From: CAYXXZ01 sp964469165
Lineage (GTDB): Bacteria; Pseudomonadota; Gammaproteobacteria; Pseudomonadales; Porticoccaceae
Direction of reading: 5' to 3'
DNA length: 57,770 nucleotides
Assembly: GCA_964469165.1 (NCBI GenBank)
Contig: CAYXXZ010000008.1
Coordinates: 1-57,770 of the forward strand
In this document: positions 57,175 through 57,770 of the stretch, piece by piece
Numbering within the stretch: the first letter of the stretch is position 1
Layout of the letters: each line of letters begins with the position of its first letter
Position numbers and translations under genes: made by a program
Notes under the pieces: model-generated
Told to the model about the DNA's origin: nothing
The model's input: the letters and a program-made list of their open reading frames with translations, nothing else
The model's database searches: none

Positions 57175-57749
57175 AACAGTCCCTGTCCAATATCGATGAT
57201 GTCACCAGGTTTGATCGCCGCATCCATTGAAGCCTTTTCTGGCTTTTGGTCAGGATCCCCTTCGTGGATTACCGTAATTCGCCGAGATGAGGCCAGAGGA
57301 GTCAAGCCTCCGGCCAGAGTAATGGCCTTGCGCAAGGTCAGGCCTGGCTGGTAGGGATAACTGCCGGGTTTTTTGACTTCGCCTTTGACAAAGAAGGGAC
57401 GATATTCAATCAAGGTAACGGACACTTGTGGCGAGACGAAGTAGCCTCCCTTGAGAGCATCGGTCAGCGCAACCGCGAGCGCGGTCGTGGTTTTCCCGGC
57501 AGCCCGAACCTCACCCAGGAAAGGAAAGGAAAAAGTGCCGGCATCGGTCAGGCGCAAACTTTCAAAACTCAGGTCGCCGGCACCATAGACGCGAATTGAA
57601 ATCACATCACCCGCACCGAGTTTGTAAGTGCTGGCCTCCAGAGCCATGATTTCTTCCGCAGGGATCTCGGCAACAGAGTTTTCGGACGAATCAGCGAAAG
57701 CCGTAAAACTCAACAACAAAAAATGTCCGATGTCAAGCCCTTCGTGCAA
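57171..57749 (-). CDS. Wza-type polysaccharide export protein, possibly cut by the window edge
   Basis: At least 192 residues: signal-like hydrophobic segment (HFLLLSFTAFA), then the Poly_export domain (YKLGAGDVISIRVYGAGDL ... VSVTLIEYRP) and one SLBB domain (FFVKGEVKKPGSYPYQPGLTLRKAI). It is about half the length of Wza, as in short EPS export proteins that need a separate outer-membrane barrel. The start shown is TTG at 57749, but the frame stays open to the edge at 57770, so the true start may lie outside. It is followed by the autokinase gene. Confidence 0.85.
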   Translation of the reverse strand: MHEGLDIGHFLLLSFTAFADSSENSVAEIPAEEIMALEASTYKLGAGDVISIRVYGAGDLSFESLRLTDAGTFSFPFLGEVRAAGKTTTALAVALTDALKGGYFVSPQVSVTLIEYRPFFVKGEVKKPGSYPYQPGLTLRKAITLAGGLTPLASSRRITVIHEGDPDQKPEKASMDAAIKPGDIIDIGQGLF

Positions 57750-57770
57750 ATCACGCGGGGCTTGAAAGCA

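Overview
The window reads as chromosome of a non-enteric gammaproteobacterium (G+C clearly above 50% in the core). Supporting evidence is the conserved block der, acs, panD, panC, dnaB, rplI, a DUF2232 gene, rpsR and rpsF, together with rnr and rlmB, plus a conjugative-element remnant of the Pseudomonas PFL_47xx type. I cannot name the genus. Most core genes are on the minus strand and many neighbours overlap by ATGA.

Layout. (1) 0.5-12.8 kb: one tight minus-strand operon that begins with a promoter near 12.75 kb. In transcription order it encodes an acetolactate-synthase-like ThDP enzyme, two short citrate-synthase-fold proteins that both lack the catalytic His/Asp residues, a TonB-dependent receptor, an orphan ABC-type substrate-binding protein, a 1472-residue hybrid kinase with GGDEF and EAL domains, and an SDR. 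No inner-membrane transporter is present, so the second half looks like an envelope-to-c-di-GMP sensing chain coupled to an unassigned carbon-carbon bond enzyme. This is the best candidate for an undescribed system. (2) 12.8-22.8 kb: DUF481 outer-membrane protein and housekeeping genes, including a convincing S6:S18 autoregulatory leader before rpsF. (3) 22.8-34.6 kb: a metal block (CzcA/B/C-like efflux, CzcI-like protein, CopB, CopA, a Cys-rich DUF2946-like protein), a gabD-like aldehyde dehydrogenase, an OsmC protein and a DUF3012 lipoprotein. It separates rnr/rlmB from rpsF, which are commonly close together in related bacteria. (4) 34.6-38.7 kb: CDP-alcohol phosphatidyltransferase, rlmB, rnr and tRNA-Leu(CAG).

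(5) 38.7-46.9 kb: a decayed genomic island at the 3' end of tRNA-Leu. An integrase gene is broken by an IS200-type element; then come an unknown protein, a HipBA-like module, five ICE transfer genes of which at least two are broken, small unknown proteins and a second integrase fragment. (6) 46.9-49.9 kb: a sigma-54-type promoter with two upstream dyads, two small EF-hand proteins, an outer-membrane barrel, a small lipoprotein and an AsmA/DUF748-like protein. (7) 50.2-52.6 kb: DadA-like oxidase, a double-domain universal stress protein and the STAS tail of a deleted SulP transporter. (8) 53.1-57.8 kb: one edge of an exopolysaccharide locus (WecA-like initiator, TPR-like protein, Wzc-type tyrosine autokinase, Wza-type export protein).

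The intergenic spaces are rich in several unrelated short palindromic families: GTAGGAGCCTGCC... paired elements, GTAGGGGC... hairpins, and inverted pairs of other words, one of which is nested around another. All function calls come from reading motifs and gene order; no database search was run.
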